Shown here: one piece after another, positions 1-5,148 of the stretch | Layout: each line of letters starts with the position of its first letter | Numbering within the stretch: the stretch's first letter is position 1 | Notes under the pieces: generated by a model | The model's input: only the letters and a program-made list of their open reading frames with translations | Databases searched by the model: none | Told to the model about the DNA's origin: nothing | Position numbers and translations under genes: made by a program | Source: DASUGM01 sp036274055 | GTDB lineage: Bacteria > Acidobacteriota > Vicinamibacteria > Vicinamibacterales > SCN-69-37 | NCBI GenBank assembly: GCA_036274055.1 | Contig: DASUGM010000061.1 | Span: 1 to 7,328 of the forward strand | Reading direction: 5' to 3' | Length of the DNA stretch: 7,328 nt

Positions 1-389
1 CCAGCCTGCCCGGCCATCAACTGCGCCGTGATCATTGCCAGGACGCCGGCCGAGAGCAGGGTCACGCCGCCGATCGATACGGCGGGCCAATGTTCCGGAA
101 TGGCCGCGAGGGCGCGCCACGTGTAGTACTGCAGCTGCGGATTGTCGCCCCACGTCCGCAGCAATGCCGCGCTCCCGAGAATGAACGCCGAGAGCGGCAG
201 GAGCAGCAGAAACACCCAGAGCGCGAGCTGCGGATGCGCCGCGTACCATTTGACGATGCGGTCCGCCGTGCGCGCCGGTTGGGACGCCGGCGGCGGCACC
301 TGGCGTAGGAACAACGCCGCAACGAACAGGACGGCTGGGCCGACGAGAGCCAACGCCCAGGCAGCAATCACGTCATTTGTCAGGCTCAT
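1..389 (-). CDS. Hypothetical multi-pass membrane protein, 3' end outside the window
   Basis: The frame stays open from an ATG at 389 to the window edge, giving 129 residues with no stop. I do not recognise a family. Three hydrophobic stretches look like membrane helices at about residues 8-28, 55-75 and 100-122. Between the first two lies a polar loop containing a proline run (QVPPPASQP) and an RIVKWY segment; a further loop is rich in aromatic residues (QLQYYTW). It is therefore probably an inner-membrane protein, with the rest of the chain missing here. It lies 64 bases downstream of the M48 protease on the same strand and could be cotranscribed with it. However, a TATAAA box stands 7 bases before the ATG and no Shine-Dalgarno sequence is visible, so it may have its own leaderless promoter. 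The coding call rests on the long open frame and regular hydrophobic pattern; the function is unknown. Confidence 0.72.
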   Translation of the reverse strand, partial: MSLTNDVIAAWALALVGPAVLFVAALFLRQVPPPASQPARTADRIVKWYAAHPQLALWVFLLLLPLSAFILGSAALLRTWGDNPQLQYYTWRALAAIPEHWPAVSIGGVTLLSAGVLAMITAQLMAGQA

Positions 390-396
390 GATTCGC

Positions 397-402
397 TTTA
401 TA
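397..402 (-). promoter_or_regulatory. Candidate -10 box (TATAAA) for the membrane protein gene
   Basis: Read on the minus strand this is TATAAA, five of six matches to the sigma-70 -10 consensus, in an AT-rich patch within GC-rich DNA. Seven bases separate it from the ATG at 389, which would put the transcript start at or next to the start codon. No convincing -35 hexamer is seen 16-18 bases upstream. Confidence 0.4.
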
Positions 403-453
403 TCGCAAAGACACGTCGGCGAACACCCCTCGGGCGACGGCTGGAACCGCGCT

Positions 454-1236
454 CTACCCGCGGCGAACCAGCGCCGCCTCCCGGTTGATCGCCGCGTAGC
501 GATTGGCCGGACTTGGATGATCGCTCATCCACTCGGGGCCGCCGCTGCCGCTGCGGCGCTCGATCGTCTGGAACATGTCGGCCATGCGGCGTGGATCGTA
601 GCCGGCGCGCGCCATGATTTGCACGCCGAGCAGATCGGCTTCGCGCTCGTACTCGCGGCTGTACTTCAGAAAGTAAGTGCCGATCCCGATCTGTGAACCT
701 GTCGCGATGACCGCGCCGGTCTTGCCGCCGATCAGCGAGCCGAGCAGCTGACCGGCAAACGCGCCGAGTTGGAACGGCTGCGCCTTGGTGGCCTGCGCGG
801 TGCCGTGTCGCAGCACGACGTGGCTGAGCTCGTGCGCGATCACGCCGGCGACCTCACCGTCGTTCCTCGCCGCATTCAGCATGCCGCGATTCACGAAAAT
901 CGGCCCGCCGGGCAGCGCAAACGCGTTGATCTCTTTGCGATCGACGACCTGAAACGTGTAGCGAAACTGCGGCTGCCGCAGCCGGGCTGGGATCGCGGCG
1001 ACCAGACGTTCGCCGATCCGTTCGACGTAGGCGGTGGCCTGACGATCCCGCGACACCGGGAGTTCCTGCCGGACCTCAGCCGCCGCGCGGCGCCCCAATT
1101 CGACGTCCTGCGCCGGCGAAAATCGATTCTTGTCAGGATCGATGCGGGTTTGCGCGACTGCCGGAGCGGAGAGGGTCAGAGCGGCGGCCAACGCGACGAT
1201 GACATGCAGCGTTGTACGACGTGGTGAGAGGGCCAT
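454..1236 (-). CDS. Secreted M48-family zinc metalloprotease
   Basis: This 260-residue protein is a peptidase of the M48 (Ste24/HtpX/LoiP/BepA) family, zinc enzymes that cleave damaged or misassembled proteins, usually at the membrane or in the periplasm. Residues 1-29 form a signal peptide (MALSPRR, a hydrophobic core, then A-V-A-Q), so it should act outside the cytoplasm. The family block ALPGGPIFVNRGML lies at 107-120. The HExxH motif is HELSH at 135-139, with catalytic Glu136. The third ligand is Glu197 in EREAD (ExxxD type), and the downstream family signature DHPSPANR has His240, matching the regulatory or ligand His of BepA. No TPR domain follows, and the length resembles LoiP rather than BepA. 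The segment 155-190, rich in Gly and Ala, probably covers the active-site cleft. The ATG at 1236 is the start that gives the signal peptide; the bases before it contain only AGGT abutting the ATG. A 93-base gap separates it from the carrier-domain fragment upstream. The family call is secure; the substrate is unknown. Confidence 0.93.
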   Translation of the reverse strand: MALSPRRTTLHVIVALAAALTLSAPAVAQTRIDPDKNRFSPAQDVELGRRAAAEVRQELPVSRDRQATAYVERIGERLVAAIPARLRQPQFRYTFQVVDRKEINAFALPGGPIFVNRGMLNAARNDGEVAGVIAHELSHVVLRHGTAQATKAQPFQLGAFAGQLLGSLIGGKTGAVIATGSQIGIGTYFLKYSREYEREADLLGVQIMARAGYDPRRMADMFQTIERRSGSGGPEWMSDHPSPANRYAAINREAALVRRG

Positions 1237-1329
1237 ACCTGTCGTAAGGCAAGGCGAATGCCAACACCGACCGCACAGGATGCTGACGCCGCGAGCAATC
1301 TGCGGGAACAGCCATGCGCACTGGTGTCC

Positions 1330-1911
1330 TCAATGCTGGTCAGGGCGAGGCCATCGCTCTGGCGCGGCCCGTTCGATACTCCGAACGAGACCGCCAATCG
1401 TTGGCTCGTCGAACAGCGCGATGATCGACACCTCCACCTGCAGCATTGCCTGGATACGCGCCAGAATCTGGCCTGCGAGAAGCGAATCGCCGCCGAGATC
1501 CAGGAACGACTCGTCCTCGCCGGCGTCGTCCAGGCCGAGGACGTCGCACCAGATGGCCGTGACGACGCGACGGAGGAAGACAGACTTCTGCGGCGATGGC
1601 CTGGCCGAGGTGGCGGTCGCTGAGTCGGAGATCGGCGTGCGATCCGCCATGAGGCCGAGCCGATCGGCCATGCCGATTCGCTGCACTTTTCCCGTCGGCG
1701 TCTTCGGGAGCTCGTCAACGAACACCACGCGTGCCGGCACCTTGAAGGCCGCCATCTGCTCGGCGGCAAATTCGCGCACGTCGCGTTCGCTGACGGCGGC
1801 GCCGCTCTTCAGCACGACAGCGGCCGCAACGGTCTCGCCGAGGCGGCCGTCGGGCATGGCGAATGTGCAGGCCTGCGCGATCGACGGATGCGCGAGTAGC
1901 GTCTGATCCAC
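1330..1911 (-). CDS. C-terminal fragment: adenylation small subdomain plus phosphopantetheine carrier domain
   Basis: From the first usable start (GTG at 1911) this frame gives 193 residues. Residues 1-80 are the C-terminal lid of an ANL enzyme: HPSIAQACTFAMPDGRLGE, then FKVPARVVFVDELPKT, then the A10 motif PTGKVQR with catalytic Lys75. Homologous sequence (INRGGEKISPAE) continues 12 codons upstream of the GTG to base 1947, showing that the start is only a possible restart. A linker rich in Ser, Thr and Ala (about 91-107) leads to a carrier domain at about 110-182, with FLDLGGDSLLAGQIL holding the attachment Ser143. FDEPTIGGLV is the typical last-helix region. GGCGGA three bases before the GTG could support weak initiation. 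If made, the piece would be a free-standing carrier with a useless lid. No condensation, reductase or thioesterase domain follows. It overlaps the other fragment's out-of-frame tail by 197 bases. Confidence 0.82.
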   Translation of the reverse strand: MDQTLLAHPSIAQACTFAMPDGRLGETVAAAVVLKSGAAVSERDVREFAAEQMAAFKVPARVVFVDELPKTPTGKVQRIGMADRLGLMADRTPISDSATATSARPSPQKSVFLRRVVTAIWCDVLGLDDAGEDESFLDLGGDSLLAGQILARIQAMLQVEVSIIALFDEPTIGGLVRSIERAAPERWPRPDQH

Positions 1912-3172
1912 TTCCGCCGGACTGATCTTCTCGCCGCCGCGGTTGATTCAGACGGCCGGTCAGGAAGAGATAGCCGTCCGCGTCGATCCGGCCCTGATCG
2001 CCGGTTCGGAACCAGCCGTCCACGAACGCCGCCGCGTTGGCGGCCGGCGCATTTTCGTAGCCGGTGGTCAGCGACTCCCCTCTTATCGCAACTTCACCCG
2101 TCACGCCGGCATCGAGCACGCGAGCCGTCTCCGGATCGAGAATCGCGATCGTCGTGCCGGTCGGGACGCCGACCGATCCGAGCTTCCGCCCGTCGAGCGG
2201 AAGCGGCGTGCTCGCGATCTGATGCGCGGCTTCCGTCATCCCGTACGCTTCGACGACCGGGGCGCGGAACGTCCGTTCCAGCGCGACGCGCGTCGTCGAC
2301 GGCAGCGCCGCGGAACAGGAACGAACGACGCGCAGCCGGATCCCGGCGACGAGATCGCGATGTTGATCGGCCCGGGACACGATGGCCTGATGCAGCGTCG
2401 GCGCCGCGCTATACCAGGTCGGGGCGGATTCAGCCGCGAGCGGAAAGAATCGGGGCGCATCGAATCCGGTCGCCGGACAAACCAGGCTCGCGCCGGCGGA
2501 CAGGCTCGACAGCGCGACGCCGATCAGGCCGTGCACGTGGAAGAGCGGCATGATCACGACGCCACGATCCGCGGACGTCAGTTCGAGGCTTCGCGCAATC
2601 GAGACCGCTGAGGCAGCGATGCTCGCATGCGTGAGCGGCACGACTTTGGGTTTCGAGGTGGTGCCGGATGTCGTCAGGATCAGCGCGACGTCGTTGCTGC
2701 TGCTCTCGGCGTCGGATGCCGAAGCCGGCGTCCCGGACGAAGCCGCAAGCCTCTCCAGCGAAAACGCACCCGCCGGTCCGTCCCCGCGAAGGCGGAGCAC
2801 CAACAGTCCCAGCGATAGCGCTGCCCGGACCGCGGGCGAGTCGAGTTCGAGCGACGTGACCAGCGACGTAGCCCGTACGTTCAGCAGGTGCGCCTCGAAC
2901 TCGTTCTGACGCAGGGATGGATTGATCGGCGCGGCCGTCGCGACATCCGAGACCGCGAGGAACGCGGTCAGCGCCTCGGGACCATCCGGCAGCACGATCG
3001 CAACGCGATCCGCTGCGGCAACACCAAGCTGGCGCAGCTCGCGGCCAGCCTGCGTCAGTTGATCGCTCAAGAGCTGATAGGTGGCGGTCGTGCGTCCCGG
3101 CGTGATCAGCGCGAGCGCCTGCGGTGTCCGCCGAGCCCAGTCATCGATGCTGTCCCGGACACGTCTGCGCAC
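1715..3172 (-). CDS. N-terminal fragment: adenylation domain (large subdomain) of the split ligase
   Basis: The frame gives 485 residues, but only residues 1-408 (to base 1949) resemble the family; the last 77, rich in Arg and Gly, are out-of-frame translation. The P-loop motif TSGTTSKPK is at 168-176 and has Ser where many ANL enzymes have Gly, as in AAE3/Pcs60. MPLFHVHGL at 208-216 and PTWYSAAPT at 251-259 also fit that branch. EAYGMTEA at 308-315 is the A5 motif. GWFRTGDQGRID at 386-397 contains the ATP-ribose-binding Asp392, and the A8 beginning LTGRL ends at 408. Without the small subdomain, which supplies the catalytic Lys, this piece should not complete thioester formation. The start is GTG at 3172: the frame has TAA at 3181-3179 just before it, and no earlier start exists. 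There is no Shine-Dalgarno sequence; a CATAAT box lies 5 bases upstream. Family assignment is firm; substrate specificity (oxalate or another small acid) is inferred from resemblance. Confidence 0.85.
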   Translation of the reverse strand: MRRRVRDSIDDWARRTPQALALITPGRTTATYQLLSDQLTQAGRELRQLGVAAADRVAIVLPDGPEALTAFLAVSDVATAAPINPSLRQNEFEAHLLNVRATSLVTSLELDSPAVRAALSLGLLVLRLRGDGPAGAFSLERLAASSGTPASASDAESSSNDVALILTTSGTTSKPKVVPLTHASIAASAVSIARSLELTSADRGVVIMPLFHVHGLIGVALSSLSAGASLVCPATGFDAPRFFPLAAESAPTWYSAAPTLHQAIVSRADQHRDLVAGIRLRVVRSCSAALPSTTRVALERTFRAPVVEAYGMTEAAHQIASTPLPLDGRKLGSVGVPTGTTIAILDPETARVLDAGVTGEVAIRGESLTTGYENAPAANAAAFVDGWFRTGDQGRIDADGYLFLTGRLNQPRRREDQSGGSGSDATRASVDRAGLHIRHARRPPRRDRCGRCRAEERRRRQRTRRARICRRADGGLQGAGTRGVR

Positions 3173-3177
3173 GCTGC

Positions 3178-3183
3178 ATTATG
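3178..3183 (-). promoter_or_regulatory. Candidate -10 box (CATAAT) before the ligase gene
   Basis: On the minus strand the hexamer reads CATAAT, five of six matches to TATAAT. It ends 5 bases before the GTG at 3172, a distance suiting a leaderless transcript. No TTGACA-like sequence is seen at the proper spacing. It would let the ligase gene be transcribed separately from the MBL gene, consistent with the hairpin between them. Confidence 0.38.
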
Positions 3184-3194
3184 ACGCTCGCGAC

Positions 3195-3217
3195 CAGGCC
3201 GCGTTTTTTGCGGCCTG
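3195..3217 (-). terminator. GC-rich hairpin directly after the MBL stop codon
   Basis: CAGGCCGC (3195-3202) and GCGGCCTG (3210-3217) form a perfect 8-bp stem around a 7-base loop. In the minus-strand RNA the loop is AAAAAAC. The stem starts on the base after the TAA of the MBL-fold gene (3220-3218). No U-tract follows on the minus strand, so it is not a standard intrinsic terminator; it may be a mRNA 3'-end stabiliser, a partial terminator or a processing site. The hairpin is directly visible; its role is inferred. Confidence 0.5.
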
Positions 3218-4099
3218 TTAGTGCACCCGGCCGTTGCGGAAGTCTCGCTCAGCGTTATCGATGTAAGCGCGGTAGCCGTCCGGATCGATGAACGGGTCCG
3301 TCGGGTTGCTCGCGGTGCCGCTCGCGACGAACTTGCGGTAGCGCCCCCACCACCGTGCATGGCAGGTCACCCAGATGTCGACGGGAAGACTCCGCAACGT
3401 GCGGAAGCTTCGCTCGAGGTCCGCTGCTTGTTCCGCATATCGTGTAGGGCTCAGTACTCCAATGTCGCACGCGCTCACGACGTTCAGCACGCGATCACCG
3501 TCACGCACCTGAAACGACCACGAGGTGCAACCACGCGTGTGGCCGCCGGTAATGTGCGCGGTGAGTGCGAGCGGTCCGAGGCGGATGATGTCGCCGTCCT
3601 TGAATCGGTGGTCGACGCGCATCTTCGGATAACCCAGCACGCCGAGCCACACCAGGGCCCGCAACGGCAGGACCCCGTCCGGATCATCGCCGCCGGAGGC
3701 AAGAGTGTAGGCGCTCGGCTCACTCGCCCACAGTTCGGCGCCCGACGCCTGCTGGAGCACGCCGAGCCCGCCGCCATGGTCGGGATGAGGCTCTGAGTTC
3801 AGCAGCACTTTGACGTCCTTGATGCTGAAGCCGAGCTTCTCAATGCTCGCGATGATCATCGGCGCGGTGGTGGGATAACCGCCGTCGAGGACGATGTGGC
3901 CCTCGGGCCCGGTGATGAGGAAGGCCGCGGCATCGGTCGCGCCCACGTAGTAGAAGTTGCCGGCGATTCGAAATGGTTCGGCGGGCCCCTGCCCGCCTCG
4001 CTTGGTCGCGTTCAGCCACCGGCCGACGAGAATCAACGCCAGCGCACTCAGCAGTCCCAGCAAAACGACCAGTCGGAATCGCTTGGTGAAGTGGGGCAA
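3218..4099 (-). CDS. Membrane-anchored subclass B3-like metallo-beta-lactamase-fold hydrolase with a Glu ligand variant
   Basis: This 293-residue protein has an N-terminal hydrophobic segment (about 9-26, after MPHFTKRFR), a signal anchor or uncleaved signal peptide, that should place the rest in the periplasm. The remainder resembles subclass B3 metallo-beta-lactamases: GNFYYVGATDAAAFLIT (47-63), HIVLDGGYP (68-76), the metal motif at 103-108, ITGGHTRGCTSW (183-194) with His187, and VDIWVTCHARWWG (240-252) with His247. The metal motif reads E-P-H-P-D-H rather than H-x-H-x-D-H, so position 116 of standard B3 numbering is Glu103; the codon is GAG at 3793-3791. His105, Asp107 and His108 remain. 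Glu-type B3 variants have been described (SIE-1 of Sphingobium indicum, from memory), so a beta-lactamase or other hydrolase role is possible. TTG at 4099 is chosen because GGAGG stands 6 bases upstream and the anchor then begins near the N terminus. Longer starts (to 4246) would overlap the divergent gene. Fold is secure; substrate is not. Confidence 0.88.
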   Translation of the reverse strand: MPHFTKRFRLVVLLGLLSALALILVGRWLNATKRGGQGPAEPFRIAGNFYYVGATDAAAFLITGPEGHIVLDGGYPTTAPMIIASIEKLGFSIKDVKVLLNSEPHPDHGGGLGVLQQASGAELWASEPSAYTLASGGDDPDGVLPLRALVWLGVLGYPKMRVDHRFKDGDIIRLGPLALTAHITGGHTRGCTSWSFQVRDGDRVLNVVSACDIGVLSPTRYAEQAADLERSFRTLRSLPVDIWVTCHARWWGRYRKFVASGTASNPTDPFIDPDGYRAYIDNAERDFRNGRVH

Positions 4100-4105
4100 C
4101 GTTAC

Positions 4106-4110
4106 CCTCC
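4106..4110 (-). promoter_or_regulatory. Ribosome binding site deciding a TTG start
   Basis: The minus strand reads GGGAGGG (4111-4105), with a GGAGG core 6 bases before TTG at 4099. It is the only strong Shine-Dalgarno sequence before any gene in this window and fixes the MBL-fold gene start at a rare TTG codon instead of the upstream candidates. Confidence 0.7.
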
Positions 4111-4125
4111 CGGGGTGCCGTCGCG

Positions 4126-4131
4126 ATGATA
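4126..4131 (-). promoter_or_regulatory. Candidate -10 box (TATCAT) for the MBL-fold gene
   Basis: Read on the minus strand this is TATCAT, five of six consensus matches. It would start a transcript near 4119 with a leader of about 20 bases that includes the GGAGG site. The same hexamer precedes the CotH gene at 6615-6620. No clear -35 element is seen. It faces away from the phosphotransferase promoter candidate 22 bases to its right. Confidence 0.42.
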
Positions 4132-4152
4132 GTCGCTCGCCGCTCGGACCAT

Positions 4153-4158
4153 TACACT
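4153..4158 (+). promoter_or_regulatory. Candidate -10 box (TACACT) for the phosphotransferase gene
   Basis: TACACT matches four of six positions, including the conserved T-A and final T. Six bases separate it from the ATG at 4165, so a start 7 bases downstream would fall on the A of the ATG and give a leaderless transcript. No Shine-Dalgarno sequence precedes the ATG; the intervening bases are GCGCCC. No -35 match is seen. Confidence 0.33.
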
Positions 4159-4164
4159 GCGCCC

Positions 4165-5067
4165 ATGCGTTCGTCGCGGCCGCGACCAGAATCACTGCAG
4201 TGGGTCGAGCAGGCCCTGGGCCGAGGCGCGCGGGTTGTCGCGGCACGCGTGCTGACCGGCGGGCTCACGTCGCTGGTGCACGCACTGACCGTCGAGCGCA
4301 GCGGCCGGCGAAGCCGCTACGTGCTGCGCTCGTGGCCCGCCGACAGCGCTCATCAGGACTGGATCCTGCGCGCGGTCGCCGATGAAACCGCGATCCTCAC
4401 CGCACTCGAGCGGAGCGATGTGCCAGCGCCGCAACTGGTCGCGTCCACCCGCGAGGTGGCGGCCGGCGGCCCGGCGGTGCTCATGACGCGCGTGCCCGGG
4501 CGCGTGCTGCTGATGCCGCGCAACCGCGAGCACTGGCTGCTCGAGATGGCGCAGATGCTTGCTCGGATTCATGAACTCGAGGTTGCCGGCGGCGGATTCG
4601 AATCGTGGCTCGACGCCGACCAATTGACGCCGCCGGCGGACGCCTCGCGCGCCGACGTTTGGCAGGAGGCGTTTGCGCTGTTCTCCCAACCGCGCACGGC
4701 CACTCGTACGGGCTTCATCCATCGCGACTATCAGCACTTCAACCTGCTGTGGTCCCGAGAGCGGCTGACCGGCGTCGTCGACTGGGGCGGCGCGAGAGTC
4801 GGGCCGCCCGACGTCGACGTCGGCCACTGCCGCCTCAACCTGACGCTGCTCTTCTCGGCACAGGTCGCGGAACGTTTCCGCGAGTTGTACGAAGCCGCGT
4901 CAGGACGTGCGGTCGATCCGTATTGGGACGTGCACGCGCTGTTGTCGTACGGCCCCGACTGGAAGCACTTTCTGCCGCTTCAGATCGCCGGCCGCGCGCC
5001 GCTCGAGGTGGAAGGCATGACGCGCCGGATGGAGGAAGTGCTGACGCTCGCGCTGCGCCGTACGTGA
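4165..5067 (+). CDS. Aminoglycoside phosphotransferase / choline-kinase-like family phosphotransferase
   Basis: This 300-residue protein belongs to the APH (PF01636-type) kinase-like family, which transfers phosphate from a nucleoside triphosphate to a small-molecule hydroxyl. A glycine-containing N-lobe loop is LTGGLTSLVHAL (30-41), followed by the strand RYVLRSW (51-57). VLMTRVPGR (105-113) is the hinge region. The catalytic loop is FIHRDYQHFNLLW (184-196), with Asp188 as base and Asn193 as metal ligand, and VVDWGGARVGPPDVDVGH (204-221) supplies Asp206. The C-terminal lobe continues with RLNLTLL and a WDVHALLSY segment. There is no signal peptide, so it should be cytosolic. Families this broad include antibiotic-resistance enzymes and many sugar, amino-alcohol and metabolite kinases; nothing here selects the substrate. 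I chose ATG 4165 because it leaves a short N terminus before the first helix. An in-frame ATG at 4126 has no better ribosome site and overlaps the opposing promoter candidate. It is divergent from the MBL-fold gene and 81 bases from the propeller gene downstream. Confidence 0.88.
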   Translation: MRSSRPRPESLQWVEQALGRGARVVAARVLTGGLTSLVHALTVERSGRRSRYVLRSWPADSAHQDWILRAVADETAILTALERSDVPAPQLVASTREVAAGGPAVLMTRVPGRVLLMPRNREHWLLEMAQMLARIHELEVAGGGFESWLDADQLTPPADASRADVWQEAFALFSQPRTATRTGFIHRDYQHFNLLWSRERLTGVVDWGGARVGPPDVDVGHCRLNLTLLFSAQVAERFRELYEAASGRAVDPYWDVHALLSYGPDWKHFLPLQIAGRAPLEVEGMTRRMEEVLTLALRRT

Positions 5068-5135
5068 GCAGGCAGTAGAACCTGTGCCGCACGAGTGGAT
5101 CGGTCAGGACCCTCCCCTGCCAGTAGAGCTCGTGG

Positions 5136-5141
5136 TAGCGT
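5136..5141 (+). promoter_or_regulatory. Weak candidate -10 box (TAGCGT) before the beta-propeller gene
   Basis: TAGCGT keeps only the T-A and final T of the -10 consensus, but its position, 7 bases before the ATG at 5149, repeats the arrangement at several other genes here. The rest of the 81-base gap (5068-5148) holds no obvious terminator; the ten-base palindrome at 5101-5110 (GGTC/GACC) is too short to count. Confidence 0.2.
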
Positions 5142-5148
5142 TTCGACC

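Larger units (their letters stand above)
1330..3172 (-). pseudogene. Frameshifted oxalate-CoA-ligase-like adenylation enzyme fused to a phosphopantetheine carrier domain
   Basis: Joined, the two ORFs here would form one protein of about 616 residues: a full ANL-superfamily adenylating domain followed by an acyl/peptidyl carrier domain. Such an enzyme activates a carboxylic acid with ATP and, with its own carrier, would load it onto the phosphopantetheine arm. Its motifs match the AAE3/Pcs60 oxalate-CoA ligase branch. In that branch the subdomain junction reads G-R-x-K-E-L-I-N-R-G-G-E-K-I-S-P. Here codons CTG (1951-1949) and ATC (1947-1945) flank a single A, where nine bases for Lys-Glu-Leu are expected. 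The net loss is 8 bases; it removes the hinge residue and shifts the frame. The second frame has TGA (1950-1948) immediately upstream, so there is no readthrough in that frame. The rest of both halves is undamaged, so this is either a recent mutation or an assembly error. The locus lies 45 bases behind the MBL-fold gene. The frame disruption is seen directly; calling it a true pseudogene is inference. Confidence 0.8.

Noticed and set aside
538..560. GCCGCTGCCGCTGCGGC-like short repeat
   Set aside because: It is codon-level repetition encoding Ser and Gly in the M48 protein, not a separate element.
1130..1906. 258-codon plus-strand frame opposite the carrier fragment and the start of the M48 gene
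   Set aside because: Low-complexity Arg/Ser/Ala composition and no domain; the opposite strand carries clear A10 and carrier motifs.
1946..1951. Programmed ribosomal frameshift joining the two ligase halves
   Set aside because: There is no slippery heptamer or downstream pseudoknot evident, and a simple one-base shift would still leave the conserved three-residue hinge missing.
3195..3217. Hairpin as a classic rho-independent terminator
   Set aside because: The T/A run is in the loop, and no U-tract follows the stem on either strand.
4100..4246. 49-residue N-terminal extension of the MBL-fold protein
   Set aside because: It would overlap the divergent phosphotransferase gene and put a second hydrophobic stretch before the anchor. 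TTG 4099 has GGAGG at ideal spacing.
5095..5148. 18-residue extension of the propeller protein from GTG 5095
   Set aside because: It would place a polar, Ser/Arg-rich stretch ahead of an otherwise typical signal peptide starting at ATG 5149.
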